From an uncultured bacterium (GTDB lineage Bacteria; Eisenbacteria; RBG-16-71-46; CAIMUX01): 16,026 nt of DNA. Location of the stretch: assembly GCA_946886185.1 (NCBI GenBank), contig CAMPIC010000012.1, positions 1 through 16,026 of the forward strand. Reading direction: 5' to 3'. The notes below the pieces were generated by a model. The model ran no database searches and had not been told where the DNA came from. It was given only the letters and a program-made list of their open reading frames with translations. Positions 7,387 to 15,198 of the stretch are shown here, in pieces. Positions within the stretch are counted from its first letter, which is position 1, and each line of letters opens with the position of its first letter. A program made the position numbers and the translations under genes.

Positions 7387-7416
7387 TTGTTCCGGCTCAC
7401 CGGATGCTGCTAGAAT
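7387..7416 (+). promoter_or_regulatory. Candidate sigma-70-type promoter for the FemAB-like gene
   Basis: TTGTTC at 7387-7392, an 18-base spacer, then TAGAAT at 7411-7416. It points toward the GTG at 7557 and would leave a leader of about 135 bases. The hexamers match the consensus moderately well. Confidence 0.4.
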
Positions 7417-7556
7417 CGGGATCGCTGCGTTTCATGGAGCCAACCGGCTGACCGTTCCACGCCGATCGGACAGCGCAGGCCGTTCCGTGGACATGCCGCC
7501 CGTTTCCGCGCGTCACCACGACGCGATCCCGCGACGCATCGAAGGAGCTTGCCGCA

Positions 7557-8555
7557 GTGCGATTCGAGGTCTCCCAAACCGTCGATCGGGATCAGTGGCA
7601 AGCAGTGGCCAACCGCTGCGACTACGCGACCTTCTTTCACACTCCGTCCTGGCCGACGCCGTTTCTCGCGGCCGATTCGTCGATGCGGGACCGGACTCTG
7701 ACCTTTCGATTCGCCGACGGCGCCGTAGCCATCTTCCCGATGGTCGAACGCCGCACGATCCGCGGGCTGAACAGCGTGTTCCTCAGTGCGGTGGCGGGGT
7801 GCTACGGGGGATGGATCTCGGCCGATCCCCTGGGGCAGGATCATGTCCGCGCGATGGCCGATTGGATCGTCGCTCGCCATCGCAACCTCGTCTGGCGGCT
7901 CAATCCCTGGGATCCGAACCGGGAGCTGATGGGCGCGCACTCCACGGAGAACGACTCCACGGAGGTGCTGGCGTTCCCGCAATTCGCGGACGAATCGGCC
8001 ATTTGGGACAATTATCGGCACAGCGTGCGCAAGCAAGTGAACAAGTCGACGCGAGCGGGCATGACGATCCAGATGGGCGAGGACTGGTCGCAATGGCTCC
8101 GCTACTACCAGATCTACGAGCAGGCGATCCAGAAGTGGGGAAGCACGGCGTCCAATCACTATCCCCTGGAATTGTTCCGGGGGTTCTTCGAGCTGCGGGG
8201 GCCGAAGGTCAAGCTCTGGCTGGTGTACTCCGGGGACACGATCGTGGGGGGCAACCTCAACTTCTATCACAACAGGCACTGCGTCGAATGGCACGCCTGC
8301 TTCGATCCGGAGTATCTGCCGCACGGCACACGCAATTTCCTCGTCCACCACATCATTCTCGACGCCTTCGCCGCGGGCTACGAGATCTATGACTTCAACC
8401 CGAGCGGTGGCCACGCCGGATCGCGTGCCTTCAAGCAGACCTTCGGCACCACGGCGCTATCCTCCGACCTGATCGAGCGGCGGGACGTGCTCTATCGCAT
8501 CGGGGGACGGCCCAGGCTTAGGCGGCTGCGATCCCTGATGGCCCGGCGCGCCTGA
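7557..8555 (+). CDS. FemAB/GNAT-like acyltransferase family protein
   Basis: A 332-residue protein of the GNAT_acetyltransf_6/FemAB-like type (double GNAT fold). Members transfer acyl or aminoacyl groups in peptidoglycan, capsule or exopolysaccharide assembly. Supporting segments are the N-terminal SQTVDRDQWQAVANRCDYATFFHTPSW pattern (about residues 5-31, 'W..l......a..fqt..W'); the substrate-binding core RHSVRKQVNKSTRAGM; the second half LWLVYSGDTIVGGNLNFYHN; and the terminal YEIYDFNPSGGHAGSRAFKQTFG, a hallmark of this family. GTG at 7557 follows GAAGGAG (7541-7547) with nine-base spacing. The gene is divergent from the radical SAM-glycosyltransferase unit and shares its control region. This supports a joint role in making or decorating a surface polymer. 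The exact acyl donor and acceptor are unknown. Confidence 0.87.
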   Translation: MRFEVSQTVDRDQWQAVANRCDYATFFHTPSWPTPFLAADSSMRDRTLTFRFADGAVAIFPMVERRTIRGLNSVFLSAVAGCYGGWISADPLGQDHVRAMADWIVARHRNLVWRLNPWDPNRELMGAHSTENDSTEVLAFPQFADESAIWDNYRHSVRKQVNKSTRAGMTIQMGEDWSQWLRYYQIYEQAIQKWGSTASNHYPLELFRGFFELRGPKVKLWLVYSGDTIVGGNLNFYHNRHCVEWHACFDPEYLPHGTRNFLVHHIILDAFAAGYEIYDFNPSGGHAGSRAFKQTFGTTALSSDLIERRDVLYRIGGRPRLRRLRSLMARRA

Positions 8556-8586
8556 CGAGCGATCACTCTGACGTGGCAGACGAAGC

Positions 8587-9048
8587 TCAGCGCCCGGATC
8601 GGTTCAATCGGGTCAGCACTCGATCCAGCGCCGTGGCAAATGCGTGTTTGGCCCTCGCGTCGAAAGGCGGAGGACCCTGTGTCGTCGCGCCCGCGGAACG
8701 CAGGCTGTCCATGAAGTCACGGATCGAGAGGCGCTCGCCGATGGTGTCCGCGTCGTGTTCCTCGCCGCGAGGGTCGAGCACTGCGATCCGATTCGGGACC
8801 AGGAGCGCGGCGAGTGGAATGTCCTGGGTCACGACGAGGTCGCCCGCCACGGCGTGATCGACGATGTACCGGTCGGCGACATCGGCCCCGCCTTCCACGC
8901 AAACCGAAGTCACGAAATCATTTCCGGCCGGAGGACGCAGATACGTGTTGGCTACGAGCACGGCCTCGATTCCGAGCCGCTTGCTCGCTCGAAAGACGAT
9001 CTCCTTCACGGGACGAGGAGTGGCATCGGCATCGATCCAGATTCTCAC
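8587..9048 (-). CDS. YaiI/YqxD (DUF188, UPF0178) family protein
   Basis: A 153-residue protein matching the YaiI/YqxD family along its whole length. It has the N-terminal MRIWIDADATPRPVKEIVFRAS, then LVANTYLRPP, VCVEGGADVADRYIVDHAVAGDLVVTQDIPLAA (about residues 49-81), VLDPRGEEHDADTIGERLS, and a C-terminal FATALDRVLTRL helix. The family has a PIN-like, probably nuclease-type fold with conserved aspartates (D6 and D8, D59, D62, D66, D75 here), but no established biochemical activity. It starts at GTG 22 bp downstream of the methyltransferase stop on the same strand, so the two are probably cotranscribed. It converges on the FemAB-like gene with 31 bp between stops. Confidence 0.92.
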   Translation of the reverse strand: MRIWIDADATPRPVKEIVFRASKRLGIEAVLVANTYLRPPAGNDFVTSVCVEGGADVADRYIVDHAVAGDLVVTQDIPLAALLVPNRIAVLDPRGEEHDADTIGERLSIRDFMDSLRSAGATTQGPPPFDARAKHAFATALDRVLTRLNRSGR

Positions 9049-9070
9049 GGTGGCGGCTCTCCCGAAACGT

Positions 9071-9691
9071 TCATCGAGGTTTGCCGAGGACCCACGTCGT
9101 CATGCATCGCTGGTTCTGCACGATCGTGGTCTTGAGCGGGTCGAGCAGCGCTGCCTGCAGGCTCTCCGTCCACGCGAGGAGACGCGACTCGTCGACCAGA
9201 TAGCGCTCCGATCCATCGGGCAGGCGGTAGCGGCCATCACCCAGCGGCCGCATCTTCGATTCCATTCCGATGCTGGAAGCCAGCCGGCAGAAGAAGAGAC
9301 CACCGGGTCTCAGAACCCGCCACATCTCCAGGATCTGGGCGCCGAAGTGAGCGTCGTGCCGCGAGAAGTGAAGCGTCGCGATGCTCAGGACCACATCGAA
9401 GTGATCTTCGGGAAAAGACAACGATTCGATCGTTTCGGTGCGGAAGTGATCGCGCGAAAGAGAAGGAGCCAGAGTCGCGGCGGTTCGAAGTACTCTGTCG
9501 ACTGCGGAGGCGTCGGCATCGACACCGAATACGTCGTATCCAGCTCCGAGGAAGAATCGCAGGTTCCGGCCTCCACCGCACCCCGCATCCAGGATGCGAG
9601 CCTCCTGGGGGATCCGTCCGCGTTGAATCTGATCGAACAAGTAGATGTCGATCTGTCCCAGATGCTCCATCACCTCATCGAGAGAGCGCAT
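9071..9691 (-). CDS. Class I SAM-dependent methyltransferase
   Basis: A 206-residue cytoplasmic methyltransferase of the Methyltransf_11/25 type. Motif I binding AdoMet is ARILDAGCGGGRNLRFFL (about residues 31-48). Motif II (VFGVDADASAVDRV) supplies the acidic residue for the ribose. FDVVLSIATLHFS corresponds to motif IV and LRPGGLFFCRLAS to the following strand. The C-terminal part (DGRYRLPDGSERYLVDESRLLAW) gives no substrate clue. The start is ATG at 9691. The DUF188 gene follows after 22 bp. Substrate is unknown; small molecules are typical of this group, but protein or lipid targets cannot be excluded. Confidence 0.92.
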   Translation of the reverse strand: MRSLDEVMEHLGQIDIYLFDQIQRGRIPQEARILDAGCGGGRNLRFFLGAGYDVFGVDADASAVDRVLRTAATLAPSLSRDHFRTETIESLSFPEDHFDVVLSIATLHFSRHDAHFGAQILEMWRVLRPGGLFFCRLASSIGMESKMRPLGDGRYRLPDGSERYLVDESRLLAWTESLQAALLDPLKTTIVQNQRCMTTWVLGKPR

Positions 9692-9854
9692 GCGTCGAAT
9701 GCCCTTTCATCGGAATCCAATCAGGCTGCGGAAACGAGCCTGGGGCCCACTGTTCGAGAGTGTAGGAGCTGCAGCCGGATGAGCTCGAAAAATAACAACA
9801 GCCTGCTCCGGGAACCGCGCCCTGTGCCGAGACGGGGGTGCTTCGCATGCTGGA

Positions 9855-9886
9855 GCGGCCCCGACAGTGGGAAATGCCGGGGCCGC
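9855..9886 (+). repeat. Strong GC hairpin (9-bp stem) upstream of the cupredoxin-propeller gene
   Basis: GCGGCCCCG (9855-9863) pairs perfectly with CGGGGCCGC (9878-9886) across a 14-base loop. It lies in the 374-bp gene-free stretch 9692-10065. No U-tract follows on either strand, so an intrinsic terminator is unlikely. It may be a leader structure or operator. Confidence 0.5.
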
Positions 9887-9978
9887 CGTGCGGGAGCAGG
9901 AGAGGGTCTGGCGATGTGCCGCCGTCGGCCGCGGCGCCAGGATGTATCAAACGCCCGAGCAGACTCCTCTACCGAGAA

Positions 9979-10000
9979 GATCCACCCTGGAGGGTGGGTC
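9979..10000 (+). promoter_or_regulatory. Tight leader hairpin 65 bp before the cupredoxin-propeller start
   Basis: GATCCACCC (9979-9987) pairs with GGGTGGGTC (9992-10000) through one G-U pair, around the four-base loop TGGA. The rest of the 9692-10065 spacer shows no ORF with a credible ribosome site and no convincing promoter. It does contain a second GC hairpin at 9855-9886. The element could control translation or message stability. Confidence 0.45.
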
Positions 10001-10065
10001 CGCGCCTCCATGCATCCATCCCCAGGACCGCAGCCGGCGCATTTTTAACGGAAGGAGTAGCTCAA

Positions 10066-12225
10066 ATGAATGGATCTTGGCGCGTTCATCTGCTTGCCGG
10101 TCTCTGTTTGGCAGCGCTGAGCCATGCGGGCGCCGTGCGAGCGGACGAGGCAGACACCATGCACCTCACCGATCAACCCGGAAACTGGTTCCGGAGCGAT
10201 CGCACGAGAACCCCCTTCACCGTCATCGAGCCGGGTGAAGAAGTCGACTTTCGCATCAACAACTGCTGCACCAGCACGCGGCACACCGTCACTCTGCTGA
10301 TCAAGCCGGACGGCTCCCGCATCGAGTTCGACCAGGACAAATCGCAGATGGGGAACCTGACTCTCGAGTTCGATGAACCCGGCGTCTACGTGCTCGTCTG
10401 CAAGATCCACCCGTACATGACCGCGGTCGTGGCGGTGCGGGACGACAACGGCAACATTCCCGACGTGACCGCGACTCAACTTCCCTTCATCGGACACTTG
10501 GGAGCCGCTTCGCTGCCCGCGACCACGGTGTTGAGCGTGATCACGACCGTGGCGCCAACCGACGCGGACAAGCTGGCCAAGTGGGACGTGTTCACCCCGG
10601 CCGACGAAATCCGGCCCGCCGTTCCCGGAGTGGGAGAGGTGTGGATCAACACGCAGTTCGAACGCGTTCCCGGGCAGGACGACGAGCATGGAGTGGAGAA
10701 GCCGGGGACCATCACGGTGATGGATGCGCGCACCTTCACGGTGGAGCGGGAAATCAACGGCCTGGACGCGGACGGGATGTGGAACAATCCGCACAACATG
10801 TGGGCGAACTTCGCGCTCGACGTGATCTACAACAGCAACTGGTTCGGCAAGTGGATCAACCGGATCGATCGGGAGACGGGCCAGATCACGGAGAGCATCA
10901 CCGTCGGAGAAGCTCCCACGCACATCATCACCATTCCCAACCCCGCGTCGAGTCGGTACAGCAACCTCACCATTCCGCTCAGCGCGGACAGGGACATGGT
11001 GATCGTCGAGGACGGCTCTGACGGCATGGAGAGGATCGACGAGGATCCCACCGGAAGCGGCGAGAACAATCCGCACGGACACTGGCTGACCTGCGGCCTG
11101 GGCGATCGCGCGATCGTCCCGAACGTCTTCCAGGGGCTCGGATTCGCCGGTTCGGTGAGCGTCATCGACACGGAGACGGGCGCGATCCTCGGAGAGTTCG
11201 ATCACGATCCGGACGATCCGCTCGCCGCCGCGCTGCTCATGCCGATCGCGGTGGGGAATTGCCACGTCGAAGGAACCCAGATGGCGTACGTCGCGAACGT
11301 CGTCACGGGAATGGTGACCGTGCTCGACGTCGACGGGATGGAGCTGATCAAGAACATTCCGGTCACCTTCACGCCTGATGGACAGACCGGCTTCGATCTG
11401 CTGCACACGCTGCAGGTTCCGATCCAGACACCGGTGAGCCCTGACGAGCGTTGGGTCGCGACCGCCGTGCTCTCGCTGACCACGGTGGATCGTCAGCCGA
11501 CGGGAGCGGCCGATCACGTCGCGATCATCGACACCCGCACCAATCAGGTCGTCGCCTTCGTGCCCGCGCCCGCCGGAACGCACGGCGTGAACTGGGGAGC
11601 GAAGCTGGGCGGCGGGTACTATGCCTACGTCTCGAGCCAGCACGCCAACGTCATGACGATCATCGATCCCGATCCGAACGGAGACGATGACGGTTCCGAT
11701 GCCGCGGTCGTCGGAAGGATCGTGCTCTCGAACGGAAGTGGAGGCGCGGGAGCGACCGACGGGATGGGCGGACAGGGGATCAAGCCGCTCCCCATGACGC
11801 ACGATGGTTGGATCCAACAGACGGTCGCACTCTCGGGGACCGGCGCTCTCTCTCCGGAGGTCGAAGGCTGGATCGATGCGCTCACTCCGTTCCAGAAGAA
11901 TCCGGTGCACGACCATCCTTCGGATGTGGGCGTCGTTCCGGATCCGTCTGCGCTGCTGCAGGTCCTGGCGTCTCCCAATCCGTTCCGCGAGACGAGCCTG
12001 ATCACCTTCGCGCTACCGAAAGAAGGAACCGCGCGCGTGGAAGTGATCGATCCCGCGGGGCGTCTCGTCCGCACGCTCGCGGATCGCACCTATCCGGCGG
12101 GCCGGTGGACGTTGGTCTGGGACGGCGTCGACGATCAGGGTTCCGAGGTGAATCCGGGAGTTTACTTCGTTCGGCTCGAGGCGGGATCGGAGCGCGCGAC
12201 GCACAAGCTCACGCTGCTTCCGTGA
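10066..12225 (+). CDS. Secreted cupredoxin-beta-propeller protein with FlgD-like C-terminal domain
   Basis: ATG at 10066 has an excellent GGAAGGAG site (10050-10057) and yields 719 residues. A signal peptide (about 1-26, ending AGAVRA) is followed by a cupredoxin domain (about 30-125). Its type 1 copper ligands are visible: His73 in TRHTVTLL and Cys112, His115, Met118 in VCKIHPYM. Residues about 150-600 form a YVTN/NHL-like propeller with repeated 'VSVIDTETGAILGEF'-type blades. Histidines recur at loop positions: PHNMW (243), PTH (286), NPHGH (337, 339), NCH (399-400), GTHG (506), SSQH (526), MTHDGW (579). Residues about 633-719 match FlgD-like Ig/T9SS-type sorting domains (SPNPF, GRLVRTL, WDGVDDQG, PGVYFVRL, ending THKLTLLP). 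An extracellular copper redox role is inferred; the substrate is unknown. The domain order is opposite to nitrous oxide reductase (propeller then cupredoxin), and I see no CuA motif. Confidence 0.85.
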   Translation: MNGSWRVHLLAGLCLAALSHAGAVRADEADTMHLTDQPGNWFRSDRTRTPFTVIEPGEEVDFRINNCCTSTRHTVTLLIKPDGSRIEFDQDKSQMGNLTLEFDEPGVYVLVCKIHPYMTAVVAVRDDNGNIPDVTATQLPFIGHLGAASLPATTVLSVITTVAPTDADKLAKWDVFTPADEIRPAVPGVGEVWINTQFERVPGQDDEHGVEKPGTITVMDARTFTVEREINGLDADGMWNNPHNMWANFALDVIYNSNWFGKWINRIDRETGQITESITVGEAPTHIITIPNPASSRYSNLTIPLSADRDMVIVEDGSDGMERIDEDPTGSGENNPHGHWLTCGLGDRAIVPNVFQGLGFAGSVSVIDTETGAILGEFDHDPDDPLAAALLMPIAVGNCHVEGTQMAYVANVVTGMVTVLDVDGMELIKNIPVTFTPDGQTGFDLLHTLQVPIQTPVSPDERWVATAVLSLTTVDRQPTGAADHVAIIDTRTNQVVAFVPAPAGTHGVNWGAKLGGGYYAYVSSQHANVMTIIDPDPNGDDDGSDAAVVGRIVLSNGSGGAGATDGMGGQGIKPLPMTHDGWIQQTVALSGTGALSPEVEGWIDALTPFQKNPVHDHPSDVGVVPDPSALLQVLASPNPFRETSLITFALPKEGTARVEVIDPAGRLVRTLADRTYPAGRWTLVWDGVDDQGSEVNPGVYFVRLEAGSERATHKLTLLP

Positions 12226-12243
12226 TCGCCGCATCCATGGTCT

Positions 12244-12280
12244 GCATCCCGTGACTCGAGTCGAACGGGTTGCGGGATGC
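12244..12280 (+). terminator. Hairpin after the cupredoxin-propeller gene, possible terminator
   Basis: GCATCCCG (12244-12251) and CGGGATGC (12273-12280) form a perfect 8-bp stem with a 21-base loop, starting 18 bases after the stop. There is no T-run, so rho-independent termination is doubtful. It may mark a transcript end or protect the 3' end of the mRNA. Confidence 0.35.
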
Positions 12281-12297
12281 GGGCCCTGGCGGCAAGC

Positions 12298-12327
12298 TTG
12301 ACGGCGTCCGAGATCGCCGCCTACCTT
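12298..12327 (+). promoter_or_regulatory. Candidate promoter for the DUF3570-DUF4266 unit
   Basis: TTGACG (12298-12303), an 18-base spacer, and TACCTT (12322-12327) give a good -35 and a fair -10. A bulged hairpin with GCCTC-ATCC-GAGGC at its core (12335-12355) lies right at the predicted start and could be an operator or leader stem. This separates the downstream genes from the propeller gene, or at least allows independent expression. Confidence 0.35.
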
Positions 12328-12425
12328 GAACGAAGCCGCCTCATCCGAGGCTGGCACTCAATGAGGTTCGAGGACAGCGAGGCGGCCAAAGGGTCCGGCA
12401 CGGGCTAGCCTGCGAGGAGCCTGTC

Positions 12426-13574
12426 GTGCGGTGCTTTGGAGTCCGGAGTCGGCTGCGAAGAGTCGGGATCACCTCGATTCTTCTCGTCTTCGCTTCGATT
12501 TCCGGCGCCCCCGCGCAGGATCAAGTCGTGGCCAAGACAGAGGTCTACCACGACTCGGACAACACGACCGTCGTCCGCCCTTCCTTTCGCATCGTCCGCA
12601 ACGTCGGTCCGGTGGAACTCGGCGCGGCCTACTCCGTGGATGCGATCACCACCGCCTCGATCGACGTCATGACCCAGGCCACCGCGGCGGAGTTCAGCGA
12701 TCGCAGGCAGGAAGTTTCCCTTTCGCTGGACCGCAATTTGTTCGGCGCGAAGTATGGCGCCAGCTACACGCATTCCACGGAGACCGACTATCGATCGGAC
12801 GCCCTCGCGGCGCACTTCTCCCGAGATCTGTTCGAACGGCACACCACGCTCTCGGGTCGCCTGGGATACGTGCGCGACAGCGTCTTTCGCATCCTCGATC
12901 CCCGCTTCGAAGAAGATCTGACCGGCTGGGGGTACATGGCCGGCGTCTCGCAGGTCCTCTCTCCCACTCTGATCGTGCAGGCCAGCTACGAGGGGGCGTA
13001 CCTCTCCGGCTTCCAACAGAGCCCGTACCGGTTCGTCCGTTTCGGCCGCTTCGACTTCCACTTCGACGGAGGATTGCCGGTATTCGAGGGAGTGACCGGG
13101 ACCAGGCGCGAGGAGCATCCCGGCGATCGCCTGCGGCACACCTTCTCCACGACGGCGGCATGGTATGTCGGACATGAGACCGCGCTCCATCCCGGCTATC
13201 AGTTCTACTTCGATGACTGGGGGATCGAGAGCCACGAAGCCTCGCTCCAGCTCCTGCGAGAGTTCGGAAGCCACGTGATCGGCCGCATCGGTTACCGGTA
13301 TTTTCGTCAGGGAGCGGCCGACTTTTATGAGGGTCAGTACGCGCTGGCTCCGTCCCGCTACAAATTCGTGTCCGCGGACAAGCGGCTCGGGCCGGTGGAA
13401 GGGCACCTGGTCGGGCTCAGAATCGAGTATGGAATCGATGCCCCTTCAGCCGATCTCGCGCGGCTGGGAGTCGATGCGAAAATCGATTGGAATTTCAACC
13501 GGTACCTGGACTATCTATTCCTCGATGATCGCTCTGCCCTGATCGGGCAATTCGGATTCTTCGTCGACCTGTAA
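12426..13574 (+). CDS. DUF3570 family outer-membrane beta-barrel protein
   Basis: A 382-residue exported barrel. GTG at 12426 follows GAGGAG (12414-12419). The N-terminus has a basic stretch and a hydrophobic core (GITSILLVFASISGAPAQ), with probable signal peptidase cleavage near APAQ-DQ. The mature start QVVAKTEVYHDSDNTTVVRP and the next segment with AAYSVDAITTASIDVMTQAT match DUF3570. Alternating amphipathic strands run to the end, with many aromatic girdle residues (GYRYFRQGAADFYEGQYALAPSRY). The chain closes with FGFFVDL, suited to outer-membrane insertion. DUF3570 proteins have no established function. From memory they are often encoded beside DUF4266 lipoproteins, as here (the next gene is 8 bp away), and near ApbE flavin transferase or thioredoxin-like genes; none of the latter is in the window. 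Confidence 0.87.
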   Translation: MRCFGVRSRLRRVGITSILLVFASISGAPAQDQVVAKTEVYHDSDNTTVVRPSFRIVRNVGPVELGAAYSVDAITTASIDVMTQATAAEFSDRRQEVSLSLDRNLFGAKYGASYTHSTETDYRSDALAAHFSRDLFERHTTLSGRLGYVRDSVFRILDPRFEEDLTGWGYMAGVSQVLSPTLIVQASYEGAYLSGFQQSPYRFVRFGRFDFHFDGGLPVFEGVTGTRREEHPGDRLRHTFSTTAAWYVGHETALHPGYQFYFDDWGIESHEASLQLLREFGSHVIGRIGYRYFRQGAADFYEGQYALAPSRYKFVSADKRLGPVEGHLVGLRIEYGIDAPSADLARLGVDAKIDWNFNRYLDYLFLDDRSALIGQFGFFVDL

Positions 13575-13582
13575 GGAATGGC

Positions 13583-13807
13583 ATGACTCGTCGCGATTGG
13601 ACATGGGCCGCGCTTCTATCGGCATCTCTGCTGCTAGGCGGATGCGCGACGGTCCAGCCGTGGGAACGCGATCGGCTCGCCAAGCGGATCATGGAGCTCG
13701 AGCTCGACGAGCGCGAGCGCGCGCTCCAGCGCGTCGTGGACAAGTCTCAGTATGAGGGCATGCTGGGCGGCGGCACGACGGAAGGGTCGGGATGCGGCTG
13801 CAACTGA
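13583..13807 (+). CDS. DUF4266 mini-lipoprotein
   Basis: A 74-residue lipoprotein. The signal sequence ends in the lipobox LGGC, with lipidated Cys21. It is followed directly by the family hallmark ATVQPWERDRLAKRIMELELD and, after a charged helix, a glycine-rich tail ending in GCGCN. DUF4266 members typically keep both the VQPWER motif and the terminal cysteine pair, which suggests the CxC tail binds a metal or is a modification site; this is inference. The ATG at 13583 follows AAGGA closely after the DUF3570 stop (8 bp), so the two proteins are translated from one message and probably work together at the outer membrane or its periplasmic face. Confidence 0.88.
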   Translation: MTRRDWTWAALLSASLLLGGCATVQPWERDRLAKRIMELELDERERALQRVVDKSQYEGMLGGGTTEGSGCGCN

Positions 13808-13916
13808 TGAGATTCGGAAACCGCCTCGATCGACGGAGGATCGGGGCCTGCTCCAGGATCGCAAGGAATCCCTGGATCTGCAGCGTGTCTACATCGGGCA
13901 TCGGAAAGGATCATCG

Positions 13917-15140
13917 ATGAAGCCAACGTTCATGCGTCGGGTCGGGTCGGCGGTCGCCATCATCCTCGCGGTCTGCGGCGGAGTCATCGCTTGCGGCGAC
14001 GATGACAAGGATCCCGTCGATCCGGGAGGCGACGAATGCGAGAGCGAGTCGGTCGGCCCGGCGGGAGAGTTCCTCTACATCGCGAACAACGGAGACGGCA
14101 CCGTCTCGGTCGTCGATGCCAAGGGTTGCGAGGTCGTGGCCACGATCGAGGTGGGAGACGAGCCATCGGAGGCAAACGCCACCCATGACGGGCGGCATGT
14201 GTTCATTTCCAATTCGGGCTCGAACGACATCTCGGTGATCGATACCCAGACCAATACCGTGGTGAAAACGCTTCCCGCGGGCGAGCGCCCCCTCCACCAG
14301 TTCTTCAGTCCCTCGCACGACAAGCTGTGGATCGCGAACGACAACGGCGGCAGCGTGACGGTGGTCGACATCGCCTCACTCAGCGTCGAACGCACCATCC
14401 CGGTGGGATCGGGCCACAAGAAGATGGCCTTGACCGACGGCGATCCGTACAAGGTCTACGTTTCGAACAGCAACGACGGGACGATTTCCGTGATCGAGAG
14501 CGACGGAATGACGGTGGAGGCGACGATCACGGTGGGCGCGGGGCCGCACGGCATCGATTACTCCTCCGTCAGCCGCAAGGTGTACAACTGTTCCGGCTCT
14601 GATCAACCGGGGATCGACGTGATCCTGACCGAAGGCCCCGGGGCGAACACCGTGGAGAAGGTGATTCCGACTCCTGCCCGGTGCAACTATCTCCATGTAG
14701 CTCCGGATGGCCGCTACATCTGGGCGAGCGCGAACGATGCGGACATCGTGGTAGTGATCGACGCCATGACCGACCAGGTCGTCGGCCAAGTCTCCACCGG
14801 CGAGTATCCCGACAAGGTCCGCTTTTTCGACGGCAATCGCGCACTGGTGACCAACGTCCGCGAAGCCTCGGTCTCGCTCATCGATCAGAACACCTTGCAA
14901 CCTCTGAGCAAGATCTCGGTAGCCGGCCTCGGTTTCTGGAATGAGCAGTTCTCCTTCGGACATCGGGCGCTGCAGGCCTCCCTCGACGGACGTCACGCGT
15001 ATGTGCCCAATTCCGAAGGCAACAGCGTCTCGATCGTGGATGCGCAAACGGGCGTGCTCCTGAGCACGGTCGCGGTAGGGGAAGCGCCGAACGCGATGGC
15101 AGTCGGCGGGCCTGCCGGAGGATTGCCTTATCCGCGCTGA
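13917..15140 (+). CDS. YVTN-family beta-propeller lipoprotein (eight repeats)
   Basis: A 407-residue exported lipoprotein, starting at ATG 13917 after GGAAAGGA. The signal peptide ends in the lipobox VIAC (Cys26), followed by an acidic linker (GDDDKDPVDPGGDE). I count eight consecutive repeats of about 42 residues between residues 50 and 400. Each has the form 'YIANNGDGTVSVVDAKGCEV' then 'ATIEVGDEPSEA'. Repeat five departs from the rest, with two cysteines (YNCSGSDQPG and PARCNYLHV) and a longer loop. Repeat seven has a long insertion (LGFWNEQFSFGHRALQ). YVTN propellers act as ligand-binding or enzyme scaffolds at the cell surface. Like the upstream cupredoxin-propeller, it is encoded among envelope proteins with redox motifs. 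No catalytic site is identifiable. Confidence 0.9.
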   Translation: MKPTFMRRVGSAVAIILAVCGGVIACGDDDKDPVDPGGDECESESVGPAGEFLYIANNGDGTVSVVDAKGCEVVATIEVGDEPSEANATHDGRHVFISNSGSNDISVIDTQTNTVVKTLPAGERPLHQFFSPSHDKLWIANDNGGSVTVVDIASLSVERTIPVGSGHKKMALTDGDPYKVYVSNSNDGTISVIESDGMTVEATITVGAGPHGIDYSSVSRKVYNCSGSDQPGIDVILTEGPGANTVEKVIPTPARCNYLHVAPDGRYIWASANDADIVVVIDAMTDQVVGQVSTGEYPDKVRFFDGNRALVTNVREASVSLIDQNTLQPLSKISVAGLGFWNEQFSFGHRALQASLDGRHAYVPNSEGNSVSIVDAQTGVLLSTVAVGEAPNAMAVGGPAGGLPYPR

Positions 15141-15198
15141 TCCGCCTCTTTCGGCAGGCGCGGGCGGCGATGGAGCGGGTCTTCCCGGCGGGTCGCCA

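Noticed and set aside
10045..11916. Very long open frame on the minus strand (about 620 codons) opposite the cupredoxin-propeller gene
   Set aside because: It is Arg/His/Asp-rich with no recognisable motif, while the plus strand has a signal peptide, copper ligands and propeller repeats. It is an antisense artefact of high-GC codon bias.
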